Assembly (NCBI GenBank): GCA_049700195.1
Contig: JBNAVY010000033.1
Span: 1-21,710 of the forward strand
DNA: 21,710 nt
Source: JBNAVY01 sp049700195
GTDB lineage: Bacteria > Bacillota > Thermoanaerobacteria > Thermoanaerobacterales > Thermoanaerobacteraceae
Reading direction: 5' to 3'
The number at the start of each line of letters is the position of its first letter. The first letter of the stretch is position 1. Of the stretch, positions 1-8,068 are shown piece by piece. Made by a program: the position numbers and the translations under genes. Under the pieces are notes generated by a model. The model was not told the origin of the DNA. It searched no databases and worked only from the letters and a program-made list of their open reading frames with translations.

Positions 1-283
1 TAATACTCTTATTGTTGCACAGAATACTGCAGAAGAATTAAAGAAAAACGCCTCAAAAGAAGCAGAATTAATAATACAGCGTGCTCAGCAGAATGCCGAA
101 AAAATTCTTGAAAAGGCTAATCAAGAAGTAGTAAAAGTCAGGATGGAATTGGAGAGTTATCGCAAGCAATTAAATATATTTAAAGCAAAATTCAAATCGC
201 TTCTTGAAGGACAGCTTGAAACAGTAATTTCTATTGATGATAGAGAACTGTTTGTAGATGAGGAAGAAAAGAATGGAGAATAG
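1..283 (+). CDS. divIVA: DivIVA-family cell-division/polarity protein, C-terminal part (5' truncated by window)
   Basis: An open frame entering from the left edge (frame 2) encodes about 93 residues and stops at 281-283. The protein is charged and helical, rich in Ala, Glu, Gln and Lys with heptad-like spacing, and ends in an acidic tail (VDEEEKNGE). DivIVA proteins are membrane-curvature-sensing coiled-coil scaffolds at the septum and poles. The assignment rests on this coiled-coil pattern and on position: divIVA directly upstream of ileS is a conserved arrangement after the ylm cluster in Firmicutes. The N-terminal lipid-binding domain is outside the window, so the family cannot be confirmed from motifs. 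The stop overlaps the next gene by 11 nt. Confidence 0.75.
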   Translation, partial: NTLIVAQNTAEELKKNASKEAELIIQRAQQNAEKILEKANQEVVKVRMELESYRKQLNIFKAKFKSLLEGQLETVISIDDRELFVDEEEKNGE

Positions 284-518
284 ATTAGGTGTTGTTGGTA
301 TACTTATTCACAACAGAGAAGATGTTTCAGAAAAAGTAAATCATATATTGAGTGAATATGGTAATATTATTGTTGGCAGGATGGGCATACCTTATAAAGA
401 CAGGGGTATTTTTGTTATTGCCTTAATTGTTGATGGTACAACAGACGAAATAGGTGCTCTTACCGGAAAACTTGGAGTATTAAAAGGAGTAAAAGTAAAA
501 TCTGCTTTAACTGTATAA
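273..518 (+). CDS. TM1266-like small protein (iron-only hydrogenase system regulator family)
   Basis: This 81-residue protein has alternating strand/helix segments (LGVVGILIHN, then HILSEYGNIIVGRMGIPY, then GIFVIALIVDGT) typical of a compact ACT/ferredoxin-like fold. It resembles the TM1266 family, annotated as a putative regulator of [FeFe]-hydrogenase systems in anaerobes; the biochemical role is not established. ATG 273 is preferred over the in-frame ATG 258 because GAGGAAG at 260-266 lies 6 nt upstream of it. The start overlaps the end of divIVA by 11 nt, so the two are probably co-transcribed. No DNA-binding domain is visible. Family assignment is from recall of the conserved N-terminal pattern. 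Confidence 0.7.
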   Translation: MENRLGVVGILIHNREDVSEKVNHILSEYGNIIVGRMGIPYKDRGIFVIALIVDGTTDEIGALTGKLGVLKGVKVKSALTV

Positions 519-524
519 GAACTA

Positions 525-553
525 TTGACTAAAAAGTATTGGTATTATATAAT
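525..553 (+). promoter_or_regulatory. Sigma-A-type promoter of the ileS T-box transcript
   Basis: TTGACT at 525-530 and a perfect TATAAT at 548-553 are separated by 17 nt. Transcription would start near 560, just before the T-box Stem I sequence. Confidence 0.8.
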
Positions 554-570
554 TGTTTAAAAATATTAAT

Positions 571-787
571 AAAAGCTATGACAAGGAAGAGTAAGCAAAT
601 ACAACTTTCAGAGAGTTGGCGGTTGGTGAAAGCCAATAAGTATGTTTTGCTGAAAATCACCTTTGAGCTGCAGGCTGAATTTAGTAAGCTGTGCCGGATT
701 ACCGTTAATTTATCAAGTGATTAGGATAATTTTGTCTTAATAAATAGGGTGGTACCGCGAACTCCTCGTCCCTGACGGGGGGTTTTT
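571..787 (+). promoter_or_regulatory. T-box leader (tRNA-Ile) controlling ileS
   Basis: This is a class I T-box riboswitch that senses uncharged tRNA-Ile by antitermination. Visible parts are the AGTA/GA-motif region (GAGTAAGCA, about 589-597), Stem I with the specifier loop GAAA-ATC-ACC (ATC = Ile codon at 656-658), and the T-box sequence AGGGTGGTACCGCG at 746-759 pairing with CGTCCCT. The bulge TGGT fits an A73-CCA tRNA end, as expected for tRNA-Ile. The alternative terminator lies at 763-787. The specifier agrees with the downstream gene, ileS, so assignment is firm. Confidence 0.95.
763..787 (+). terminator. T-box-controlled intrinsic terminator before ileS
   Basis: CCTCGTC pairs with GACGGGG (one U-G wobble) across a CCT loop, followed by TTTTT at 783-787. 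It is mutually exclusive with the antiterminator formed by 746-759 and CGTCCCT. Confidence 0.9.
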
Positions 788-816
788 ATTATTTTAAATA
801 TTAGGAGGGTATATTG

Positions 817-3606
817 ATGGATTATAATAAAACACTTAATTTGCCAAAAACCGACTTTCCAATGAAAGCAAATCTCCCATCTAGAGAACCAGAAATTTTA
901 GATAAATGGTATGAGATGGACATATATCACAAAACTCTGAAAAAAAATGAAAATAAAGAAAAATATATTTTACATGATGGTCCTCCATATGCTAATGGAA
1001 ATATACACATAGGGACTGCAATGAACAAAGTTTTAAAAGATATTGTTGTGAAATATAAAACAATGGCAGGATTTAATTCACCTTATGTGCCGGGGTGGGA
1101 CACACATGGTCTTCCTATTGAGCAACAAGCAATTAAAACATTAGGGATAAAAAGGCATGAAGTAGGAGCAGTTGAGTTTAGAAAAGTTTGTAGAGATTTT
1201 GCATATTCTCAGATTGAAAAACAAAAAGCACAATTTAAAAGGTTAGGGGTACGTGGTGATTGGGATAATCCTTATCTTACTTTAAAACCAGAGTATGAAG
1301 CAAAGCAAATTGAAGTATTTGGTGAAATGGCCAAAAAAGGATATATATACAAGGGTTTAAAACCTGTATATTGGTGTCCAAGTTGTGAAACAGCTTTGGC
1401 AGAGGCTGAAATTGAATATTTTGATGAAACATCTGATTCAATTTATGTTAAATTTAAAGTGAAAGATGATCAAGGAAAGTTTAAAAATTATATTGATAAA
1501 TTAGACAATGTGTATTTTGTAATCTGGACAACAACAACATGGACAATACCTGCTAATTTAGCTATAGCTTTAAATCCTGACTTTGAATATGCTCTTGCAA
1601 AATTTGGTGATGATATATATATAGTTGCAAAAGATATGCTGGACAATTTAAAAGATGAAGCAAATCTTCCCGATTATGAAATATTAGCAGTATTTAAAGG
1701 GAAAGATCTCGAAGGTATTAAGGCATCACATCCACTATATGATAGAGACTCTATAGTAATTTTAGGTGACCATGTAACTTTAGAAGCTGGAACAGGATGT
1801 GTGCATACAGCTCCAGGACATGGTGAAGAAGATTTCTTAATTGGTCAGAAATATGGTCTTGAAGCATTAAATCCTGTTGATGACAAGGGTTATTTTACAG
1901 ATAAAGCTCCAGGTTATTCAGGGTTATATTATGAAGAAGCAAATAAACTTATAAAAGAAGATTTAAAAAAGGCAAATGCTCTTGTTGCAGCAAAGAAAAT
2001 AACTCACTCTTATCCTCACTGTTGGAGATGTAAAAGTCCTATTATATTCAGGGCCACTGAACAATGGTTTGCATCAGTAGAAGGTTTCAGAGATGAAGCA
2101 TTAAAATCTATTAAAGATGTAAATTGGTATCCTGGTTGGGGACAAGAAAGAATAACAAATATGGTAAGAGATAGAAAAGATTGGTGTATTTCAAGACAAA
2201 GGATATGGGGAGTACCAATTCCAATATTTTATTGCGAAAAATGTGGCAAACCTTTGATAAATGATAAAACAATTGATGCTGTAAAAAATTTATTTAAGGA
2301 AAAGGGTTCTGATGCATGGTTTGAAATGACAGCAGAAGAAATACTTCCTGAAGGCACTGTATGTGAATGTGGTTCTTCAAAATTTAAAAAAGAAACTGAT
2401 ATAATGGATGTTTGGTTTGATTCAGGTTCTAGTCATGCTGCTGTTTTAGAAACACATCATGATTTAAAATGGCCTGCTGACCTTTATCTTGAAGGTTCTG
2501 ACCAGCATAGAGGATGGTTTCAATCATCACTTCTTACTTCTGTAGCAACACGTAATAGAGCTCCTTATAAAAATGTTCTTACACATGGTTTTGTTGTTGA
2601 TGGAGAAGGAAGAAAAATGTCTAAATCTTTAGGTAACGGAGTTGATCCAGCAGACGTAATAAATGAATATGGTGCAGATATACTAAGGTTATGGACGGTT
2701 TCTGCTGATTTTACATCAGACATGAGAATATCAAAAGATATATTAAAACAAATGACTGAAGCATACAGAAAAATAAGAAATACAAGTAAGTTTTTATTAA
2801 GTAATCTTTATGACTTTGACCCTGATAATGATAAATTACCTTATAATGAACTTCTAGAAATTGATAAATGGGCACTTTATAGGTTAAACAGGGTTACTAA
2901 AAATCTAACAGAATCATTTGACCAGTATAAATATTATGATTTTCTCCATGAAGTTCATACATTTTGTGTTGTAGATATGAGTAGTTTATATCTTGATATA
3001 TTAAAAGACAGATTATATACTTATCCTGCCAGATCAAAAGAAAGACGGGCTGCTCAGACAACTTTATACAATATTCTTGATTCATTAGTAAGGTTAATAG
3101 CACCTGTACTTACTTTTACATCTGAGGAAATATGGTCATATATGAAACATGATAAAAATAATAATTTTGAAAGTGTTCAACTTGCAGATTGGCCTTCAGA
3201 AATAAAAGAATATAATAACAGACATATAATTGACAAATGGGATAAACTTTTTGATATAAGAAAAGATATTTCTAAAGCTTTAGAAATTGCAAGGGCAAAT
3301 AAAGAAATTGGGCATCCTCTTGAAGCTTTAATTGAATTATATCCTTCAAGAGACTTATATGAGTTTTTTAAAGAATTTAATGACTTTGAAACTATATTTA
3401 TTGTTTCAAAAGTTGTTATAAATACCCCAGAAAAAATATCACCTTCTAATGCATATGAAAGCGATGATTATAATTTAAAAATCGTTGTAAAACATGCTCC
3501 GGGAGAAAAATGCGAAAGATGCTGGATGTATAGTGAATCTGTAGGTACAATACCTGAACATCCAACAATTTGTGCAAGATGTGCAGAACATATAAAAGAA
3601 GATTAA
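817..3606 (+). CDS. ileS: Isoleucyl-tRNA synthetase
   Basis: This 929-residue class I aminoacyl-tRNA synthetase charges tRNA-Ile with isoleucine in the cytoplasm. Its length and domain order match bacterial IleRS. The HIGH-type signature is at residues 64-67 but reads HIGT. The CP1 editing domain carries WTTTTWTIPANLA. KMSKS is exact at residues 600-604, and the C-terminal zinc finger is CERC...CARC. ATG 817 is chosen over the adjacent in-frame TTG 814 because AGGAGGG at 803-809 is optimally placed for it. Expression is controlled by the tRNA-Ile T-box immediately upstream. Confidence 0.98.
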   Translation: MDYNKTLNLPKTDFPMKANLPSREPEILDKWYEMDIYHKTLKKNENKEKYILHDGPPYANGNIHIGTAMNKVLKDIVVKYKTMAGFNSPYVPGWDTHGLPIEQQAIKTLGIKRHEVGAVEFRKVCRDFAYSQIEKQKAQFKRLGVRGDWDNPYLTLKPEYEAKQIEVFGEMAKKGYIYKGLKPVYWCPSCETALAEAEIEYFDETSDSIYVKFKVKDDQGKFKNYIDKLDNVYFVIWTTTTWTIPANLAIALNPDFEYALAKFGDDIYIVAKDMLDNLKDEANLPDYEILAVFKGKDLEGIKASHPLYDRDSIVILGDHVTLEAGTGCVHTAPGHGEEDFLIGQKYGLEALNPVDDKGYFTDKAPGYSGLYYEEANKLIKEDLKKANALVAAKKITHSYPHCWRCKSPIIFRATEQWFASVEGFRDEALKSIKDVNWYPGWGQERITNMVRDRKDWCISRQRIWGVPIPIFYCEKCGKPLINDKTIDAVKNLFKEKGSDAWFEMTAEEILPEGTVCECGSSKFKKETDIMDVWFDSGSSHAAVLETHHDLKWPADLYLEGSDQHRGWFQSSLLTSVATRNRAPYKNVLTHGFVVDGEGRKMSKSLGNGVDPADVINEYGADILRLWTVSADFTSDMRISKDILKQMTEAYRKIRNTSKFLLSNLYDFDPDNDKLPYNELLEIDKWALYRLNRVTKNLTESFDQYKYYDFLHEVHTFCVVDMSSLYLDILKDRLYTYPARSKERRAAQTTLYNILDSLVRLIAPVLTFTSEEIWSYMKHDKNNNFESVQLADWPSEIKEYNNRHIIDKWDKLFDIRKDISKALEIARANKEIGHPLEALIELYPSRDLYEFFKEFNDFETIFIVSKVVINTPEKISPSNAYESDDYNLKIVVKHAPGEKCERCWMYSESVGTIPEHPTICARCAEHIKED

Positions 3607-3607
3607 A

Positions 3608-3639
3608 AAATTAAAAGGGGAAATTTCCCCTTTTAATTT
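3608..3639 (+). terminator. Perfect 32-bp palindrome: intrinsic terminator of ileS
   Basis: Two 16-nt arms are perfectly complementary around the centre at 3623/3624, with a GGGG/CCCC core. As RNA, the stem would be followed by TTTTAATTT. It starts 2 nt after the ileS stop and ends just before the AGGAGG of mtnN (3641-3646), so it may be a leaky terminator or processing signal, since no separate mtnN promoter is evident. Confidence 0.75.
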
Positions 3640-3653
3640 CAGGAGGTATAAAT

Positions 3654-4349
3654 ATGAGCGAAATAGGGATAATAGGGGCAATGGAAGAAGAAGTTGATAT
3701 ATTAAAGAAGCTATTTACTTCTTATGAAATAAAAAAAATAGCAGGCTTAGATTTTTATACTGGATTTATAAAAAACAAAAATGTAACTATTGTACGATCA
3801 GGGATTGGAAAAGTAAATGCTGCTATGGCAACACAGATTTTGATTTCTGAATTTCACACAAAAATAATTATAAATACAGGGGTTGCTGGTGGAATTAAAC
3901 CAGATATAAAAATTGGTGATATAGTTATTGCATCAGATGCTTTAGAATATGATTTTGATGTAACTGCTTTTGGTTACGAACTTGGGATAATACCACGAAT
4001 GGAAGACAGTATTTTCAGAGCTGATGAAAAGATCATTGAACTTGTAAAAAAAGCAGCTGATCAAGATACAAAAAATAACGTTTTTATAGGCAGAATTATT
4101 TCCGGTGACAAGTTTGTTTCATCAAAAGAAGATGCAAAAAAATTAGGTGAGATTTTTAAAGCTTATGCTGTAGAAATGGAAGGAGCTGCAATAGCTCATG
4201 TTGCTTATCTAAATAATGTACCTTTTGCAATAATCAGAAGCATATCAGATAATGCTAATGATGAAGCTTTTGTAGATTTTGATTCTTTTGTAAAAAAAGC
4301 AGCTGAAGTTTCAAGTAATATTGTTGAGAAACTTATACAAGTAATGTGA
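3654..4349 (+). CDS. mtnN: 5'-methylthioadenosine/S-adenosylhomocysteine nucleosidase
   Basis: This 231-residue enzyme removes adenine from methylthioadenosine and S-adenosylhomocysteine, by-products of polyamine synthesis and methylation. The N-terminus IGIIGAMEEEVDIL holds the catalytic Glu region (E11-E13). INTGVAGG (about 73-80) is the ribose/nucleoside-binding glycine segment. VEMEGAAIAHV (E174/E176) and RSISDNAND (D199) complete the purine-nucleosidase active site. Length equals that of the E. coli enzyme. ATG 3654 follows AGGAGG. The gene is followed after a 10-nt gap by the thiamine-binding-like gene, suggesting co-transcription. Confidence 0.95.
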   Translation: MSEIGIIGAMEEEVDILKKLFTSYEIKKIAGLDFYTGFIKNKNVTIVRSGIGKVNAAMATQILISEFHTKIIINTGVAGGIKPDIKIGDIVIASDALEYDFDVTAFGYELGIIPRMEDSIFRADEKIIELVKKAADQDTKNNVFIGRIISGDKFVSSKEDAKKLGEIFKAYAVEMEGAAIAHVAYLNNVPFAIIRSISDNANDEAFVDFDSFVKKAAEVSSNIVEKLIQVM

Positions 4350-4359
4350 GGTGTATAAA

Positions 4360-4647
4360 TTGCCTATATCAAACCTAAGTTTACAAATATTACCTGTTGT
4401 ACCGGAAGATAAAATATATCCGGTAGTAGACAAAGTAATAGATTATATTGATAAGACAGGTATTAAATATATCGTTGGACCTATGGAAACAACAATGGAA
4501 GGAGATCTTGATATTTTATTAGATATTGTAAAAAAGGCTCAGGAAATATGTATTAGTGAAGGGGCTAGCCGAGTTATTTCAATTGTGAAAATAGATTATA
4601 AGGATACAGATATCACTATGGAAGAAAAAATAAAAAAATATAGTTAA
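4360..4647 (+). CDS. MTH1187/YkoF-type thiamine-binding-like small protein
   Basis: This 95-residue protein has the single ferredoxin-like domain of the MTH1187 (thiamine_BP, former DUF77) family: an N-terminal strand SLQILPVVP, then VVDKVIDYIDKTGIKYIVGPMETTMEGD, then a helix with KKAQEICISEGASRVISIVKI. Members bind thiamine or related small ligands, but the physiological role is poorly known. TTG 4360 is the likely start: GAGGTG at 4348-4353 sits 6 nt upstream, whereas the in-frame GTG 4351 is part of that ribosome site. No thiazole or TPP genes or TPP riboswitch are nearby, so linkage to thiamine metabolism is not supported by context. Confidence 0.85.
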   Translation: MPISNLSLQILPVVPEDKIYPVVDKVIDYIDKTGIKYIVGPMETTMEGDLDILLDIVKKAQEICISEGASRVISIVKIDYKDTDITMEEKIKKYS

Positions 4648-4674
4648 CATTTTAAAGAAATTGCATAAAATATA

Positions 4675-4703
4675 TTGACAAATATTTTAATACGTTATAA
4701 AAT
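4675..4703 (+). promoter_or_regulatory. Promoter of the trp operon
   Basis: TTGACA at 4675-4680 is a perfect -35 box. The -10 is TATAAAAT at 4696-4703 (TAAAAT gives 17-nt spacing, TATAAA gives 15). Transcription would begin near 4710, just before the T-box leader. Confidence 0.75.
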
Positions 4704-4939
4704 TAAAACAATTAAACTTTTTTAAAACTGATGAACAGGAATAGTAAGTATTTGTGTGTAGTTTCAGCGATTCTGGACCGGTGAGAGCCAGATACTATAG
4801 CATATACTGAATGGACCTGCGAAGTGAAATGTGAAATTAAAGTAGCATTATCCGGTAGTCTACCGTTAAAATGACAGGGTATCGAGAAATCCGTACCTAT
4901 TAAGATGTCTTGTATCATAAGGTGGCATAGCGAAATTTA

Positions 4940-4970
4940 GCATTTCGCCCTTTTGGGTGAAATGCTTTTT
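4940..4970 (+). terminator. First T-box terminator of the trp leader
   Basis: GCATTTCGCCC (4940-4950) pairs with GGGTGAAATGC (4955-4965), one G-U wobble, TTTT loop, followed by TTTTT at 4966-4970. The 5' arm overlaps the 3' strand of antiterminator 1, so the two folds are exclusive. Confidence 0.88.
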
Positions 4971-5002
4971 GTATATACAGGACAAATTGGGTGGCACCAC
5001 GA

Positions 5003-5037
5003 GTCACTTCGTCCCAATAGGCGAAGTGACTTTTTTT
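5003..5037 (+). terminator. Second T-box terminator of the trp leader
   Basis: GTCACTTCG (5003-5011) pairs perfectly with CGAAGTGAC (5022-5030), followed by seven T at 5031-5037. It is exclusive with antiterminator 2 (CCCAAT lies in its loop). Confidence 0.92.
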
Positions 5038-5057
5038 ATTTTTCAGGAGGTGAAGAT

Positions 5058-6485
5058 ATGCTAAATATTACTGAAGAAGAATTTATTACACACAAAAAAA
5101 GTGATTATATTTTTCCTGTTTATATGGAGATAAATGGAGATGAATTAACTCCTGTAAGTATTTTTTATTCCATGAAAGGCAAAAAGAAATTTTTATTAGA
5201 AAGTGCAAATGGGAAAAACAGTTTTAGCAGATATTCTTTTATAGGGAAAGATCCTTATATGTCTATTTTAAGTAGAGAACAAAACATTAAGATTTATAAC
5301 AATGATATAAAAGAAAAAAGAGGGATTGTTTTTGAAGAAATAAAAAACAATATATTAACTGAATACAATTCCCTTGGGCTTGAAATACCATTTACAGGAG
5401 GTGCTGTAGGATATGCATCATATGATACTGCAAAACTTTATGAAAAAATTCCAGATAAAAATCCAGATGAAATAAATATACCAGATGCATATTTTATGTT
5501 TTACAAAAGTTTTATATGTTATGACCATTTTAAGCATAAAGTATACTTTGTATACAATGTATTTAAAGAAGATACATGCTCATATAATGATATTTTAAAT
5601 GAACTTACAAGCTTATCTTTGGAGATAAAAACAAATAGCGTAAAATTTCATGATTTGCCACCACACAAAGATGTATTAATAAGCAGTAATTTTGATAAAG
5701 ATGAATTTTTTCATATTGTTAATAAAGCTAAAGAATACATCAAAAAAGGAGAAATATTTCAAGTTGTTTTGTCCCAAAGATTAAAAGCAGAAACAGAATC
5801 AGAGGCTTTTGATATTTACAGAAGACTACGTTCAAGTAATCCATCTCCATATTTATTTTATATAGATTTTGAAGAATTTCAACTTATCGGTTCTTCACCA
5901 GAAAGTCTTGTAAGTGTTTTTAAAGATAAAGTTACTACAAATCCAATAGCAGGGACAAGGCGAAGAGGCAAAAATATAGATGATGATTCAAAATTAAAAG
6001 AAGAATTATTGAATGATGAAAAAGAAATAGCTGAACATGTAATGCTTGTAGACCTTGGAAGAAATGATGTGGGTAAAATCAGTGAGTTTGGGAGCATAAA
6101 GGTTGAAAGATTTATGGAAGTTGACTTTTATTCTCATGTAATGCACATAGTATCAACAGTTTCAGGTAATTTAAGGATGGGACTTACAGTTTTCGATGCT
6201 TTAGTCTCGTGTCTTCCTGCTGGTACGGTTTCAGGTGCACCAAAAATAAGAGCAATGGAAATAATAGAAGAACTTGAAAAATCAAGAAGATCTTTTTACG
6301 CTGGAGCTGTAGGTTATTTTTCTTATAATAAAAATATGGATATGTGTATTGGAATAAGGACTATTCTTTTAAAAAACAAAACCGCATATATTCAGGCGGG
6401 AGCCGGTATAGTGTATGATTCTGTTCCGGAAAAAGAATATTATGAAATTTTAAATAAAGCTATGGCACTCAAGGAGGTTTTGTAA
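5058..6485 (+). CDS. trpE: Anthranilate synthase component I
   Basis: This 475-residue enzyme converts chorismate plus ammonia (from TrpG) to anthranilate, the first committed step of tryptophan synthesis. The N-terminal domain carries the LLES tryptophan-binding motif (residues 46-49), so feedback inhibition by Trp is expected. The chorismate-binding core shows GTRRRG, PAGTVSGAPKIRAMEIIEE and YAGAVGY. ATG 5058 has AGGAGGTG 5-12 nt upstream. The longer open frame from 4953 reads through the T-box terminator and is rejected. The stop TAA shares one base with the trpG start (TAATG), implying translational coupling of the two subunits. Confidence 0.98.
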   Translation: MLNITEEEFITHKKSDYIFPVYMEINGDELTPVSIFYSMKGKKKFLLESANGKNSFSRYSFIGKDPYMSILSREQNIKIYNNDIKEKRGIVFEEIKNNILTEYNSLGLEIPFTGGAVGYASYDTAKLYEKIPDKNPDEINIPDAYFMFYKSFICYDHFKHKVYFVYNVFKEDTCSYNDILNELTSLSLEIKTNSVKFHDLPPHKDVLISSNFDKDEFFHIVNKAKEYIKKGEIFQVVLSQRLKAETESEAFDIYRRLRSSNPSPYLFYIDFEEFQLIGSSPESLVSVFKDKVTTNPIAGTRRRGKNIDDDSKLKEELLNDEKEIAEHVMLVDLGRNDVGKISEFGSIKVERFMEVDFYSHVMHIVSTVSGNLRMGLTVFDALVSCLPAGTVSGAPKIRAMEIIEELEKSRRSFYAGAVGYFSYNKNMDMCIGIRTILLKNKTAYIQAGAGIVYDSVPEKEYYEILNKAMALKEVL

Positions 6486-7051
6486 TGATCATCATAATAG
6501 ATAATTATGACTCTTTCACATATAACTTATACCAATATATAGGGGAAATTAAAAAAAATATTTTTGTTGTCAGAAATGATAATATTACAGTTGATCATAT
6601 TGAAAAAATGAATCCTGAAAGAATTATATTATCTCCTGGGCCTGGCTTACCTGAAAATGCAGGCATATGTGTAGAGCTAATAAAAAATTTAGGCTATAAA
6701 ATACCAATACTAGGTATTTGCTTGGGGCATCAAGCAATAGGATATGCATTTGGTTCTAAAATAATAGGTGCTGATATAATAATGCACGGTAAAACATCAG
6801 TTATTTATCATAATAAGGAGTACATTTTTAAAAACATAAAAAATCCAATAAAAGCAATGAGATATCATTCTCTTATAATTGACAAAGATACATTGCCTGA
6901 AAAATTAGAAATTACTGCAAAGACAGAAGACGGTATAATAATGGGCATAAAACATGTAGAGTATCCTGTTTTTGGCCTACAGTTTCACCCTGAATCTATA
7001 TTAACAGAAGGTGGTAAAGAAATTATAAAAAATTTTTTGGAGGGGATTTAG
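6485..7051 (+). CDS. trpG: Anthranilate synthase component II, glutamine amidotransferase
   Basis: This 188-residue class I amidotransferase supplies ammonia to TrpE. The catalytic triad is visible: Cys79 in LGICLGHQ, and His168 and Glu170 in FHPES. SPGPG (50-54) forms the oxyanion region. It is unfused to TrpD, unlike the enterobacterial and Thermotoga arrangements. It could also serve aminodeoxychorismate synthase if no separate pabA exists; the window cannot tell. The start overlaps the trpE stop by 1 nt, and trpD follows with no gap. Confidence 0.97.
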   Translation: MIIIIDNYDSFTYNLYQYIGEIKKNIFVVRNDNITVDHIEKMNPERIILSPGPGLPENAGICVELIKNLGYKIPILGICLGHQAIGYAFGSKIIGADIIMHGKTSVIYHNKEYIFKNIKNPIKAMRYHSLIIDKDTLPEKLEITAKTEDGIIMGIKHVEYPVFGLQFHPESILTEGGKEIIKNFLEGI

Positions 7052-8068
7052 ATGATAAAAAAAGCTCTGAATAAGATTATAGAAAAACATGATCTTGAAG
7101 AAAGTGAAGCTTATGATCTGATGATTGAAATAATGGACAAAAGCATATCTTTGTCTTTAATAGGCGGCGTACTTATTGGCTTGCGATTAAAAGGAGAAAC
7201 AATAGAAGAGATAACAGGATTTGCAAAAGCGATGCGCGACAAAGCAGTAAAACTTAGCTTGAATATACCTTATGTAATTGATACATGTGGTACTGGCGGA
7301 GATGGTAGCGATACTTTTAATGTTTCAACAGCTGTTGCTATAATAGTTGCAGCTGGAGGAGTAAAAGTAGCAAAACATGGGAATAGAGCCGTATCAAGTC
7401 AAAGTGGTAGTGCTGATGTTCTTTCAAGTTTAGGATTTAATATTGATATGGAACCTGAAAAAACTAAAAAACTAATTGAAGAAAAAGGTATGGGTTTTTT
7501 ATTTGCTCCCAGATATCATACTGCGATGAAAAATGTAGCTAATGTGAGAAAAGAGTTAGGGATAAGAACAGTTTTTAATTTGTTAGGACCACTGACAAAT
7601 CCAGCCTTTATTAAAGGTCATGTTTTAGGAGTTTATGACAGAAAACTTACACATACTATGGCAGAAGTTCTTATAAACCTTGGAATAGAAAAAGGCATGG
7701 TTGTTAATGGATATGATGGCTTAGATGAAATAACAGTTACAGGGCCGACCCTTGTGTGTGAAATAAAAGATGGGAAAATAATTGAATATATATTAGATCC
7801 TCTAGATTATGGTATACAGTATAGCGATTTAGAAGATTTAAAAGGCAGAGGACCTGAAGAAAACTCAAAAATAATTTTGGATATATTAAAAGGGGAAAAA
7901 GGGCCTAAAAGAGACATAGTTGTTTTAAACTCAGCAGCTGCATTATATGTAGGTAAAGCAGTAGAGAGTATAAAAGATGGAATAAAAATGGCAGATAATT
8001 TAATTGATTCTGGGCTTGCTTTTTCAAAGTTTAATGAAATTTTAGAATACCAAAGGAGGCTTAACTAA
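7052..8068 (+). CDS. trpD: Anthranilate phosphoribosyltransferase
   Basis: This 338-residue enzyme transfers the phosphoribosyl group of PRPP to anthranilate. Family hallmarks are the PRPP/Mg loop CGTGGDGSDTFN (residues 79-90) and the KHGNRAVSSQSGSAD segment (108-122). Length is typical. The ATG starts on the base after the trpG stop, and TTTTTTGGAGGGG inside trpG provides the ribosome site. The stop overlaps the trpC start by one base (TAATG). Confidence 0.98.
   Translation: MIKKALNKIIEKHDLEESEAYDLMIEIMDKSISLSLIGGVLIGLRLKGETIEEITGFAKAMRDKAVKLSLNIPYVIDTCGTGGDGSDTFNVSTAVAIIVAAGGVKVAKHGNRAVSSQSGSADVLSSLGFNIDMEPEKTKKLIEEKGMGFLFAPRYHTAMKNVANVRKELGIRTVFNLLGPLTNPAFIKGHVLGVYDRKLTHTMAEVLINLGIEKGMVVNGYDGLDEITVTGPTLVCEIKDGKIIEYILDPLDYGIQYSDLEDLKGRGPEENSKIILDILKGEKGPKRDIVVLNSAAALYVGKAVESIKDGIKMADNLIDSGLAFSKFNEILEYQRRLN

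Larger units (their letters stand above)
4725..5037 (+). promoter_or_regulatory. T-box leader (tRNA-Trp) of the trp operon with two tandem antiterminator/terminator modules
   Basis: A single Stem I is present: AGTA motif in AATAGTAAGTA (about 4740-4750) and specifier context CTGAA-TGG-ACC with TGG (Trp) at 4812-4814, parallel to the GAAA-ATC-ACC of the ileS leader. Downstream are two antiterminators. Module 1: AAGG 4919-4922 pairs with CCTT 4949-4952, bulge TGGCATA 4923-4929, GCGAA 4930-4934 pairs with TTCGC 4944-4948. Module 2: ATTGGG 4986-4991 pairs with CCCAAT 5013-5018, bulge TGGCACC 4992-4998, ACGA 4999-5002 pairs with TCGT 5009-5012. Each has its own terminator. TGGC in both bulges fits a G73-CCA tRNA end, as in the tRNA-Trp at the right edge of the window. 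Confidence 0.92.

Noticed and set aside
539..724. A 61-codon plus-strand ORF before ileS
   Set aside because: It lies wholly inside the tRNA-Ile T-box leader, has no ribosome site, and its bases are explained by RNA structure.
4712..4918. Minus-strand ORF opposite the trp leader
   Set aside because: No ribosome site and fully antisense to the T-box Stem I region.
4953..5057. A 35-codon N-terminal extension of trpE, containing a Trp codon and reminiscent of a leader peptide
   Set aside because: It runs through terminator 1, antiterminator 2 and terminator 2 of the T-box; trpE has an excellent ribosome site at ATG 5058. The Trp codon is just part of the conserved TGG bulge.
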